Shown here: in pieces, positions 1-5,063 of the stretch
Numbering within the stretch: the first letter of the stretch is position 1
How the letters are laid out: each line of letters opens with the position of its first letter
Source of the DNA: Verrucomicrobiales bacterium
GTDB taxonomy: Bacteria; Verrucomicrobiota; Verrucomicrobiia; Limisphaerales; JAFMIX01
Length of the DNA stretch: 5,246 nt
Direction: 5' to 3'
Assembly: GCA_017853785.1 (NCBI GenBank)
Contig: JAFMIX010000167.1
Span: 1 to 5,246, forward strand
Position numbers and translations under genes: made by a program
Notes under the pieces: model-generated
The model's database searches: none
What the model was told of the DNA's origin: nothing
Seen by the model: only the letters and a program-made list of their open reading frames with translations

Positions 1-23
1 TAACGTGGGGCTGGTTGGTTCAT
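1..23 (-). CDS. Start of a gene running off the left edge (7 codons visible)
   Basis: An ATG at 23-21 opens a frame reading MNQPAPR before the window ends. It is preceded by a good Shine-Dalgarno sequence, AGGAG at 37-33, nine bases upstream. The stop codon of the preceding small frame (29-27) lies only three bases before this ATG, an arrangement typical of genes in one operon. Too little of the protein is visible for any family assignment. The ribosome binding site and the tight spacing are the whole case that this is a real gene start. Confidence 0.45.
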
Positions 24-26
24 TGC

Positions 27-130
27 TTAAATCTCCTGATAGCCCTTGCCGAGTTTTTCCTTGATGAGCAGTCTTTTGATCAAAATCAAAGCACCTTTGT
101 GTTTTTTGCGAGTCAGTGTTTTTTGCTCAT
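27..130 (-). pseudogene. Tiny lysine-rich ORF interrupted by a 17-bp duplication
   Basis: An ATG at 130-128 reads MSKKH and then hits TGA at 115-113. The downstream sequence is open in the -1 frame to TAA at 29-27 and encodes a basic, amphipathic-looking peptide (TLTRKKHKGALILIK, then RLLIKEKLGKGYQEI). Two routes rejoin the pieces. Removing one copy of the 17-bp tandem duplication gives an uninterrupted 28-residue protein, MSKKHKGALILIK followed by RLLIKEKLGKGYQEI. A -1 slip on the AAA AAA codons (124-119) gives a 34-residue version. No Shine-Dalgarno sequence is evident before the ATG, and the family is not recognised. It may be a disrupted small gene, a phase-variable or slippage-expressed one, or a chance frame in an A-rich stretch. 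The close link to the well-marked start at 23 favours some past coding role. Confidence 0.35.
99..126. repeat. 17-bp tandem duplication (1.6 copies)
   Basis: The 11-mer GTGTTTTTTGC occurs at 99-109 and again at 116-126 on the plus strand, separated by GAGTCA, so the period is 17 bp. Each copy holds a run of six T (six A on the minus strand). Because 17 is not a multiple of three, gain or loss of one unit changes the reading frame. Here one copy puts a TGA into the small minus-strand frame, and one unit fewer leaves it open. The direct repeat and homopolymers are classic substrates for replication slippage. Confidence 0.9.
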
Positions 131-171
131 AAGAGAGTCGTTTGATTGACCGGTGTTTGCCTTATTCGGTC

Positions 172-285
172 CTACAGTTTCTCGAATAGCGTCAGCATTC
201 CCAGCGGACCCACCCTGCCCTCGGCCAGGCCCGCTGGCTTGATGGGTGATTGCTGGTCTAGTGCCAGCCCAAAGGTGATAATCAT
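172..285 (-). pseudogene. 37-codon ORF resembling a truncated N-terminus, possibly of a PD-(D/E)XK nuclease
   Basis: An ATG at 285-283, 27 bases after the deacetylase stop, opens a 37-residue frame ending in TAG at 174-172. It starts MIITFGLALD and ends GRVGPLGMLTLFEKL. From memory, a short beta-strand plus 'LD', a loop, then V-G-P-L/R-G-L-L-x-x-L-E-x-x-LGL is how a family of large PD-(D/E)XK (AddB/RecB-type) nucleases begins. The frame here stops just before the expected LGL, and nothing comparable continues in any frame. It is therefore read as the 5' remnant of a much longer gene. A frame change near 175 would extend it only to TGA at 115-113. No clear ribosome binding site is seen. The homology is a recollection, not a database result, and a genuine short peptide is the alternative. 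Confidence 0.35.
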
Positions 286-312
286 AGAAAGCGTGGTATT
301 TCCATTGTCATT

Positions 313-1314
313 TCATGCGCTGCACACGGTGACCCTGTGCAGCCCCACCAGTCGTTTGCGGGTCATTTTGCCTCCGGTGTAGCCACCGGCGAGAGCGTAG
401 GCAACCGGAATGCCGCGCTCGTTGCACCATCGAAAAACCATCTCTTCGCGCAATGTGATGATGAATTCATCCATGCCCGCCAGTCCGCCATTGGCGCAGT
501 CCTGATGGATGTCCATGCCGGCGTTGTAAAGGCACAGGGCGAACAACGGCCATTCCTCCTGGGCGTGTTGCAGACATTGCCACACGGTTTGCAAATAGCG
601 GCGGGCATCGGTCACAACCTGGAGCATGCACCGGGGTCCGGGCTGATATCGGTCATATTCATTCACGCTCACATCGATCTGCCAAAGCCGAGGATGCTCC
701 TTTATCAAAGAATGTGTTCCGCCGCCGCAGTGAGCGTCCAAATCCAGAATCAGGATGTGATTGCGGTCGGGTCCTGCCAGTGTGTGGGCGGCTATGGCGA
801 GCCCATTTAATGTGCAGTAGCCTAGTCCACGATCTCGTCGGGCATGGTGAAATCCGCTGGCCAGACAACCTGAAACGCCGTCTTTTAGCGCAGACCTTCC
901 CGCTGCAATCATGCCGCCACAGGTGCTCAGGGCGCGCTCCAACGCATTTTGATCCCAAACGATATTGGGTGACTCGGCAAGTTCCAGCGGATTGCCGGTT
1001 CTGAGGGCATTCAGGTAGGCGGGCGAGTGAATCCTGGCGGCGTCCTCCAGCCGAGCGGGGTGCGGAACAGTTACAGCAATGCCGTCCACAGGGTCTTTGC
1101 GAAGCGAGTCCGCAACCCAAGCGGCTTTGCGCGTGGTGTCGAAGCTGTCCTTCGACATCACGAACTGGTCGCTGTAATAGAGCGCGTGATGACCCATTAA
1201 GGCGGACGCTATCAAAGTCGAGCCTGAACTGTCAAATTGGCCACCGGCAGCAAACAAACCGGACAGCCAAAAAAGGATCTGCGACGAAGACCAAATCCCC
1301 TTTGTCATGTTCAT
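313..1314 (-). CDS. Histone-deacetylase-fold zinc hydrolase (acetoin utilization/HDAC-like family)
   Basis: The product belongs to the arginase/deacetylase superfamily, whose members use a zinc ion to hydrolyse acetyl-amide bonds of acetyl-lysine, acetylpolyamines or related small molecules. The landmarks occur in order: HSPAYLNAL at residues 95-103; GFHHA at 154-158 with the His156-His157 dyad; GYCTLNGLAIAA at about 165-176; DLDAHCGGGT at 191-200 with predicted zinc ligands Asp193 and His195; NAGMD at 264-268 with the third ligand Asp268; and AGGY at 309-312 with the transition-state Tyr312. All catalytic positions are present, so an active enzyme is expected. The usual HHGNGT is HCGGGT here. 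The fold normally begins at GHHALYYSDQF (residue 41), so the first 39 residues are an unusual extension, and Met40 (ATG at 1197-1195) is an alternative start. The ATG at 1314 is preferred because it overlaps the upstream stop as ATGA, suggesting coupled translation. The substrate cannot be deduced. Confidence 0.9.
   Translation of the reverse strand: MNMTKGIWSSSQILFWLSGLFAAGGQFDSSGSTLIASALMGHHALYYSDQFVMSKDSFDTTRKAAWVADSLRKDPVDGIAVTVPHPARLEDAARIHSPAYLNALRTGNPLELAESPNIVWDQNALERALSTCGGMIAAGRSALKDGVSGCLASGFHHARRDRGLGYCTLNGLAIAAHTLAGPDRNHILILDLDAHCGGGTHSLIKEHPRLWQIDVSVNEYDRYQPGPRCMLQVVTDARRYLQTVWQCLQHAQEEWPLFALCLYNAGMDIHQDCANGGLAGMDEFIITLREEMVFRWCNERGIPVAYALAGGYTGGKMTRKRLVGLHRVTVCSA
319..343 (-). 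other. Perfect 8-bp hairpin at the 3' end of the deacetylase gene
   Basis: GCTGCACA (319-326) and TGTGCAGC (336-343) form a perfect 8-bp stem around a 9-base loop. It falls within the last codons of the deacetylase-like gene, just before its TGA. No U-run follows on the minus strand, so it is not a canonical rho-independent terminator. It could protect the mRNA 3' end, attenuate the downstream remnant, or be chance. Confidence 0.4.
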
Positions 1315-1670
1315 TCCAGCCCCAGCCCAGACCGGTTCAGACCGTTGAGCAGGGCTTCGGGCGTGACTTGATGTTTGATGCAGCCGGACAGAATGACCTG
1401 GGCAATCTCATCCCCGGCCAAGTTCTGCAAATCCACCATCCACTCCGACTCATCCACCGATCTGAGCGCGCACTGGTGGTGAATGTCTGCCAGAGCTTCA
1501 TCCACCCGCGCCAGCACGGGGACTCGAAACTCATGCTCATCCCAATGCCGAGTCGGCAGTGAGGTGCGGTATTCAGGAACAGCCTCGACCAGATTCTCCC
1601 GCATAGGGGTGAAGCCGGAGTTCGCGCAGACGCTTTTGGTGGCGGTCAGTTTGGCGGCCAGGGGGATCAT
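1311..1670 (-). CDS. Conserved-looking hypothetical protein of 119 residues
   Basis: The family is not recognised. The frame is credible: it is open for 119 codons, favours G/C at third positions, lies on the same strand as its neighbours, starts 6 bases after the exonuclease stop, and its TGA overlaps the next ATG as ATGA. The protein has no membrane segment or signal peptide. The middle (about 40-65) is charged and rich in His, Glu and Asp, for example RHWDEHEF and DEALADIHHQ. The C-terminal third, from about residue 79 (MVDLQNLAGDEIAQVI onward), reads like two amphipathic helices with the ending QVTPEALLNGLNR. An internal ATG at 1604-1602 (residue 23) is an alternative start, and no Shine-Dalgarno sequence distinguishes the two. 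Its place between an exonuclease and a deacetylase-like enzyme suggests an accessory or adaptor role, but that is inference from position only. Confidence 0.65.
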   Translation of the reverse strand: MIPLAAKLTATKSVCANSGFTPMRENLVEAVPEYRTSLPTRHWDEHEFRVPVLARVDEALADIHHQCALRSVDESEWMVDLQNLAGDEIAQVILSGCIKHQVTPEALLNGLNRSGLGLE

Positions 1671-1676
1671 GGGGCA

Positions 1677-2228
1677 TCAGCGGATGAGGTTGCGGGAGCG
1701 GAGTTCGAAATAACATTTGGCGCAGGCGCGGACGTCGGCGTCGGCGGAGTGGGCGCCATCGTGCCCGCAGCCGAAGAGGTGCTCGTGCAGCTCGCCCAGG
1801 GTGGGCCACTTGTAGCCGCCGCGCGAATGATGCGGGAGGCGGCAGATGCGGGTGGTCTCCTTCATGGTGCAGAAGGTGCGAAGCGGTGAAATGTTCTCGC
1901 GGGCGCGGAGACGGGCATATTCGTTGAGGACAATGGGGCGGTCGAACGCGACGTTGTGGCCGATGTAGAGGGCGGGGCTGTGGGTGTCGATCTCCTCGTA
2001 GAGCTGGGTGAGGGCCCGGCTCAAGGGGATGCCGCGCCGGCGGGCGATGGCGGTGGTGATGCCGTGGATGGCGGCGGCGTCGGACGGGATGGTGAAGCCG
2101 TCGGGATGGATGATGTGGTGCTGTGTTGAGACCTCGGCGCCGGCGGTGGTGTAGAGGGCCCAGCAAATGGAGACGACGCGGTCCTGCGGGGTGACGCCGG
2201 TGGTTTCGGTGTCGAGGAAGAGGTGCAT
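1677..2228 (-). CDS. DnaQ-like DEDDh 3'-5' exonuclease
   Basis: This is a stand-alone single-domain exonuclease of 183 residues in the DnaQ/RNase T/PolC-epsilon superfamily, which removes nucleotides from 3' ends of DNA or RNA with two metal ions. All three motifs are intact. Exo I is FLDTETTG with Asp6 and Glu8; Exo II is GHNVAFDRPIVLNEYAR at 90-106 with Asp96; Exo III is HSADADVRA at 160-168 with the general base His160 and Asp165, the H-x4-D spacing of DEDDh enzymes. KWPTLGELHEHLFG (140-153) is the usual segment before Exo III. No polymerase-clamp motif, helicase or extra domain is present, so it could be a proofreading, repair or RNA-trimming enzyme. It starts 64 bases after the M48 peptidase stop with no strong Shine-Dalgarno sequence, and ends 6 bases before the next gene, with which it probably forms an operon. 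Confidence 0.92.
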   Translation of the reverse strand: MHLFLDTETTGVTPQDRVVSICWALYTTAGAEVSTQHHIIHPDGFTIPSDAAAIHGITTAIARRRGIPLSRALTQLYEEIDTHSPALYIGHNVAFDRPIVLNEYARLRARENISPLRTFCTMKETTRICRLPHHSRGGYKWPTLGELHEHLFGCGHDGAHSADADVRACAKCYFELRSRNLIR

Positions 2229-2292
2229 ACGATTTGCGAGTCAACCGCACGGCCCATGATCGGAACGGGGCCGCGCCGCCCGGCTGCACGGG

Positions 2293-3570
2293 TCATTTCA
2301 ATCTCAAGCCGAGGCTGGCGCCGCTGTTCTTCTTGGGCGCGAAGTTGGTCATCATTTCGTGGATCATCTCGGCGGCCGCCTTGCGGGGGATGCCGGTCAT
2401 CTCGGCAATGCGATGGAGGAGCTCCTCCTCCTTTTGCGTCATGCCCTCGGAGACGGCGATGATGGCCAGGTAGCGGAAGCCGTTGAGGCGGAGGTCGCCG
2501 GTGTTTTCGCGCATCCAGGCGGCGCTTTCGGCGAGCATCTGTTCGGCCTGCGCGACCGACTTGATGCCGGCGATGGCCTCCTCGGGATCGCTGGTGTGCG
2601 GCAGGAGCATCTCGATGAGGATCTGGAGCTCGCGGTCGCCGAGGCCCTGGTCATCGGCATGGCCCATGAGGACACCGCCGGCAAGGATGTAGTTGAGCTT
2701 GTGGCGGGCCTCGGGATCCGAGGGGCTGCGCTCCATCAACCTGGCCAGCGCGGACACCTCCGCGTCGACGGCGGCGAGCGTGGCGGCGTCGGCGGCGGGG
2801 CCGCCGGCATCGCGATACAACTGGAGCGCCCGGACGCGGATGGGGATGGAGGGGTGGCTGAAGTCGCACAGGGAGTCGCGGGCTTCCAGCTGCTGCAGCT
2901 CCTCCAGCTGATGGAGAAAGGCGGAGATGTCGAAGTGCAGATGCTCGGGGCCCAGGCCGCTGGCGATCTTGAAGAAGACGGACACGACCGGATCGAGGGC
3001 GCCGGCCGCCGACACGAAGCCGGCGCGGTCGGCCGAGAACTCAGCGAGGCGGTGCCAGATCTCCAAACGGCGGTTGAGCAGGGCCGGCACGTTGGAGTCG
3101 CCGTCCTTGTCCTTGCCGAAGGCGCGGGCAACCATCTGCATGCGGTAATGCTTGAACTGGAGATGGCCGATTTCGTGGCCGAGCACGAAGCGGAGTTCGG
3201 AATCGGACATGCGCTCGATGAGGCGGCTGGTGAGCACGATGATGTGGGGCGTGTGGTCGAGGGAATACACGGCGAAGGCGTTGATGTTGGCGTCTTCGGC
3301 CACAAACAGCTCCACGGGCGCATCGAATTCCAGCGACCGGCAGGCCTCCTTGAGGGCGGTCGAGAGGCGGGGAGCCATGGTGGAGGTCAGCTTGAGATGG
3401 CTGCTGAGAATGCCATCCCGGATGGACGTCACGCCGCCCTCGCGTTCGAAGTGGGACAGGATGGGATCGAGATCGAAGGTCTGGATGAGTTTGTCGATGG
3501 CCTGCTGCTCGGGAGCGAAGCGCATCTTGTGGAGGATGCCATCATGGGACGAAGCGGTGTTGGTATTCAT
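2293..3570 (-). CDS. Cytosolic M48-family zinc metallopeptidase with a TerB-like C-terminal domain
   Basis: A 425-residue zinc endopeptidase of family M48 (HtpX/Ste24/Oma1/BepA group). The signature HEIGH lies at 132-136 (zinc ligands His132 and His136, catalytic Glu133), and the third ligand is Glu177 in EFSADRAG. Other family marks are NAFA at 97-100 before the active site and SHPSIPIRVRAL at about 238-249, the usual H-P-S...R segment. There is no signal peptide and no membrane span, unlike HtpX, so it probably acts in the cytosol. Residues 284-411 form a helical domain; SDPEEAIAGIKSVAQAEQ and MTQKEEELLHRIAEM resemble TerB/DUF533-type domains, a weaker assignment. The start at 3570 is chosen because AAGGA (3581-3577) sits six bases upstream; longer frames need a TTG codon and have no such site. 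It carries its own promoter block, shared with the YbjN-like gene. The long open frame antisense to it is a shadow. Confidence 0.92.
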   Translation of the reverse strand: MNTNTASSHDGILHKMRFAPEQQAIDKLIQTFDLDPILSHFEREGGVTSIRDGILSSHLKLTSTMAPRLSTALKEACRSLEFDAPVELFVAEDANINAFAVYSLDHTPHIIVLTSRLIERMSDSELRFVLGHEIGHLQFKHYRMQMVARAFGKDKDGDSNVPALLNRRLEIWHRLAEFSADRAGFVSAAGALDPVVSVFFKIASGLGPEHLHFDISAFLHQLEELQQLEARDSLCDFSHPSIPIRVRALQLYRDAGGPAADAATLAAVDAEVSALARLMERSPSDPEARHKLNYILAGGVLMGHADDQGLGDRELQILIEMLLPHTSDPEEAIAGIKSVAQAEQMLAESAAWMRENTGDLRLNGFRYLAIIAVSEGMTQKEEELLHRIAEMTGIPRKAAAEMIHEMMTNFAPKKNSGASLGLRLK

Positions 3571-3710
3571 AAAATATCCTTGCTGGCTGGAAGCCTGCTT
3601 CCATTGAGAGGTGTGGAGGATGGTATTAAAGCCGAAAGCCCCGGGCAAGCGGGCGGAACGAACAGATGCAGACCGGAAAGGCGGCCGGGCGGCGTTGACA
3701 TGGAGGCCAT
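3567..3710 (-). CDS. Possible 47-codon leader ORF ahead of the M48 peptidase
   Basis: An open frame runs from an ATG at 3710-3708 to a TGA at 3569-3567 that overlaps the peptidase start codon as ATGA. The first ATG overlaps the predicted -10 box, so the second ATG (3701-3699), close to the expected transcription start, would be a leaderless start giving 44 residues. The peptide is rich in Pro, Ser and Leu (for example LHLFVPPACPGLSALIP) and matches nothing known to me. The 4-base overlap would suit translational coupling, but the peptidase has its own good ribosome binding site, and a chance frame is at least as likely. Confidence 0.2.
   Translation of the reverse strand: MASMSTPPGRLSGLHLFVPPACPGLSALIPSSTPLNGSRLPASKDIL
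3577..3581 (-). promoter_or_regulatory. Ribosome binding site deciding the M48 peptidase start
   Basis: AAGGA on the minus strand, followed by TATTTT and the ATG at 3570-3568. It is one of the clearest Shine-Dalgarno sequences in the window and rules out the longer TTG-initiated reading from 3648. Confidence 0.8.
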
Positions 3711-3742
3711 TCTAGCACGCGGGGGGTGACAAAAACTGTCAC
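3696..3742 (-). promoter_or_regulatory. Palindromic operator with extended -10 promoter, copy A (upstream of the M48 peptidase)
   Basis: The 17-bp palindrome GTGACA-AAAAC-TGTCAC (3726-3742) lies between C/G homopolymer runs. On the minus strand, 12 bases past its TTGTCA comes TGCTAGAAT (3717-3709), an extended -10 element; the canonical -35 position falls inside the palindrome and has no good -35 hexamer. A further half-site, TGACA on the plus strand at 3696-3700, lies 31 bp from the palindrome's first arm, around the expected transcription start. The predicted 5' untranslated region is about 130 bases. The layout fits an operator bound by a dimeric regulator that controls, or substitutes for, the -35 contact. 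Confidence 0.7.
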
Positions 3743-3782
3743 GGGGGGCAAATTATTTCGAGGGTGGCCGGGCATCGGGGAA

Positions 3783-4280
3783 TCAGGATTCGGGATCGGG
3801 CGAGGCCAATTCGGCGTAGATCCGGGCCTGGTGTTGCTCGAAAACGTGGGCGGGTGACAAACCGGCTTCGGCGACCTGGCGAATGCAGTCGAGGATGCCC
3901 TCCATGCGCATGCAGGTGAGGAGGAAACACCAATGAACAGCCCAATCAGCCGATGCCCCTTTGGGATCCGGCAGGCGGAGGTGCTCCCGCACGTGGACGC
4001 GGCCGGAATCGTAGTCCAGCTCCAAGCGGCCGGGGCCGCGGCCGAGGTTGAGGCGGTGGAGCAGCTCGCCGACGGCGGCACGGCGCGGGAACGGGACGGG
4101 CTCCCGCAGCGCGAGCGACATGGAAACGGCATCGTCATACGGGCAGGCTTTGACGGTGAGGTCGGCCGCCGCACGTTCCAAATCCAGCGCGACGGTGAGC
4201 GTGTGGTTCTCGTCATCGGCTTCAAAGGTGATGCCGTATTCGTGGAAGGAGCGGCAAACGATCTGGTAATGGGAGTTCAT
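3783..4280 (-). CDS. YbjN-like (type III secretion chaperone-like fold) protein
   Basis: A 165-residue soluble protein that looks like the YbjN family, whose fold resembles type III secretion chaperones and whose Escherichia coli member is a putative regulator of stress and motility genes; no enzymatic activity is expected. The pattern supporting this is an N-terminal alternating strand region, LTVALDLERA at 28-37 and AVSMSLALREPVPFP at 51-65, then AVGELLHRLNLGRGPG at 69-84, LELDYDSGRVHVREHL at 86-101 (strand-turn-strand ending in R-x-x-L), and a C-terminal helix pair 113-150 ending AEAGLSPAHVFEQ. The start at 4280 is chosen over a TTG at 4358 that lies inside the palindrome. Its own Shine-Dalgarno signal is weak: AGGA is 14 bases upstream. 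The gene shares its promoter block with the downstream peptidase gene, so the two are probably co-regulated though separately transcribed. Confidence 0.65.
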   Translation of the reverse strand: MNSHYQIVCRSFHEYGITFEADDENHTLTVALDLERAAADLTVKACPYDDAVSMSLALREPVPFPRRAAVGELLHRLNLGRGPGRLELDYDSGRVHVREHLRLPDPKGASADWAVHWCFLLTCMRMEGILDCIRQVAEAGLSPAHVFEQHQARIYAELASPDPES

Positions 4281-4321
4281 GGCGTCGAGTCGTTTCCTGG
4301 GCGGGCAGGCCAAGGACGTCC

Positions 4322-4368
4322 TGTCAGTCAAAACATCATAGCACAAAGGGGGTGACAAAAACTGTCAC
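4322..4368 (-). promoter_or_regulatory. Palindromic operator with extended -10 promoter, copy B (upstream of the YbjN-like gene)
   Basis: A second copy of the same block. The identical 17-bp palindrome GTGACA-AAAAC-TGTCAC is at 4352-4368. The -10 element TGCTATGAT (minus strand, 4343-4335) follows at the same 12-base distance, and a half-site TGTCA at 4322-4326 is again exactly 31 bp from the palindrome arm, though in the opposite orientation. The surrounding sequence differs (TTT instead of GCG before GTGCTA), so this is not a simple recent duplication of a long segment. The start codon lies about 48 bases beyond the predicted transcription start. Confidence 0.7.
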
Positions 4369-4379
4369 GGGGCGATTTT

Positions 4380-4406
4380 TTCCGGGGCAATCTGACAGCC
4401 CCGAAA
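4380..4406 (-). other. Hairpin downstream of the 186-residue gene, upstream of copy B
   Basis: CGGGGC (4383-4388) pairs with GCCCCG (4398-4403), and one G-U plus two A-U pairs extend the stem to nine pairs around a 9-base loop. On the minus strand it is followed by an A-run rather than a U-run, so it is not a textbook terminator for the gene ending at 4432. The loop contains one more TGACA element (4393-4397). It may be a weak terminator, or part of the regulatory region before copy B. Confidence 0.4.
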
Positions 4407-4431
4407 CCACCCCGCCAAACGGTTACCCCGG

Positions 4432-4992
4432 TCATTCTTTGTAAGCTTCCGCCAGATACTCATCCAGCGAACCAAACTCCTCCTTCCAGCCAAGCTGGAA
4501 AGCGGCTTTGATTTGGGCGCGACCGACATATTCCGGTATGAAGTTGCACCATTCAGCCGGCCCAAATGGCGCGCCAATCGTTCTGCAACTGTGCTCAAGC
4601 AAAGCGAGGCAGGCTTCGGCGAATTTTTCCGGCTTCGATGTTTTCAACGGCGGCCCGACCAAACAAACGCCCTCGTCACTCGCTTCCTCAATGGCGCGAC
4701 AAAAGCCCGTGTCGGGATGGAACATCACACCGGTAAAACCGCACGCACCCCAATCGCCAAACCAGCCAAACGCCTGCCAATGTTGAAGCGGCTCCTTGTG
4801 CAGCCGGCGAAACTTCAAGGGAATCTGGATCCCGAATTCTTCCTCGATCTGCTCCCATTCCTCCCCGTTTCTCAACTTGACCAGAACCTTCCAAAAAACC
4901 TCGGCGGTGATGCCTGGCAAGTGGTGCATGCCGAGCTGCTTGAATTCCGGAATCACTTCGGAAGAGTCGGTGAATTTAACTTTCTTACTCAT
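4432..4992 (-). CDS. Unrecognised Trp- and Cys-rich protein of 186 residues
   Basis: The family is not recognised. The start at 4992 (MSKKVKFTDSSEVIPEF) is chosen because the sequence upstream in the same frame reads like non-coding or another gene's shadow, and because a small upstream frame ends in an ATGA overlap here. The longer reading needs a TTG at 5124. The protein is soluble, with seven Trp (34, 46, 72, 77, 81, 148, 169) and six Cys (84, 98, 110, 128, 136, 149). The core HWQAFGWFGDWGACGFTGVM at 71-90 is dense in aromatics and glycine, and a helix follows at 122-137. It ends with the acidic LDEYLAEAYKE. The layout, a small soluble acidic-ended protein after the 3' end of another gene in an A+T-richer stretch, is reminiscent of immunity proteins in polymorphic-toxin loci. 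That is a weak analogy, with no toxin visible. Confidence 0.7.
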   Translation of the reverse strand: MSKKVKFTDSSEVIPEFKQLGMHHLPGITAEVFWKVLVKLRNGEEWEQIEEEFGIQIPLKFRRLHKEPLQHWQAFGWFGDWGACGFTGVMFHPDTGFCRAIEEASDEGVCLVGPPLKTSKPEKFAEACLALLEHSCRTIGAPFGPAEWCNFIPEYVGRAQIKAAFQLGWKEEFGSLDEYLAEAYKE

Positions 4993-5063
4993 AAACAATT
5001 GGCGGCGCCATGGATCCGGGCAGCCTTCATGGCATCGATCACACAAGATTGATTGCCATTCAC
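4989..5063 (-). CDS. Possible 24-codon mini-ORF coupled to both neighbours
   Basis: A GTG at 5063-5061 overlaps the stop of the upstream frame as GTGA. GGAGG lies four bases ahead of it (eight ahead of an ATG at 5059 that gives only six codons). The frame encodes MNGNQSCVIDAMK followed by AARIHGAANCL and ends in TGA at 4991-4989, overlapping the next gene's ATG as ATGA. Stop/start overlaps at both ends make a plausible relay of translational coupling, which would also explain why the 186-residue gene lacks its own ribosome binding site. No homologue is known to me, and a chance frame or a remnant of a longer gene remains possible. Confidence 0.3.
   Translation of the reverse strand: MNGNQSCVIDAMKAARIHGAANCL

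Noticed and set aside
146..382. A 78-codon plus-strand frame at the left edge
   Set aside because: No ribosome binding site and no recognisable protein features; it runs antisense to the end of the deacetylase gene and to the nuclease-like remnant.
1573..2289. A 238-codon minus-strand frame overlapping the exonuclease
   Set aside because: Its translation is dominated by Arg, Pro and His, typical of an out-of-frame reading of GC-rich DNA; the DEDDh motifs lie in the other frame.
3571..3648. A 26-residue longer N-terminus for the M48 peptidase
   Set aside because: It needs a TTG start with no ribosome binding site, while the ATG at 3570 has AAGGA at good spacing.
2359..3729. A 456-codon plus-strand open frame antisense to the M48 peptidase
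   Set aside because: It mirrors the peptidase gene in GC-rich sequence, its translation is low-complexity (Gly/Glu/Asp/Ala/Leu), and the minus-strand frame has intact catalytic motifs and a ribosome binding site.
3726..3742. Palindrome GTGACA-AAAAC-TGTCAC as a rho-independent terminator
   Set aside because: The stem is only 6 bp, is followed by C or G runs instead of a U-run, and both copies sit directly upstream of a -10 element rather than right after a gene end.
4335..4358. A sigma-54 type promoter (TGTCAC ... GTGC) in the shared block
   Set aside because: The required GG-N10-GC spacing is not met: the GT and GC elements are 12 bases apart and the first element lacks GG.
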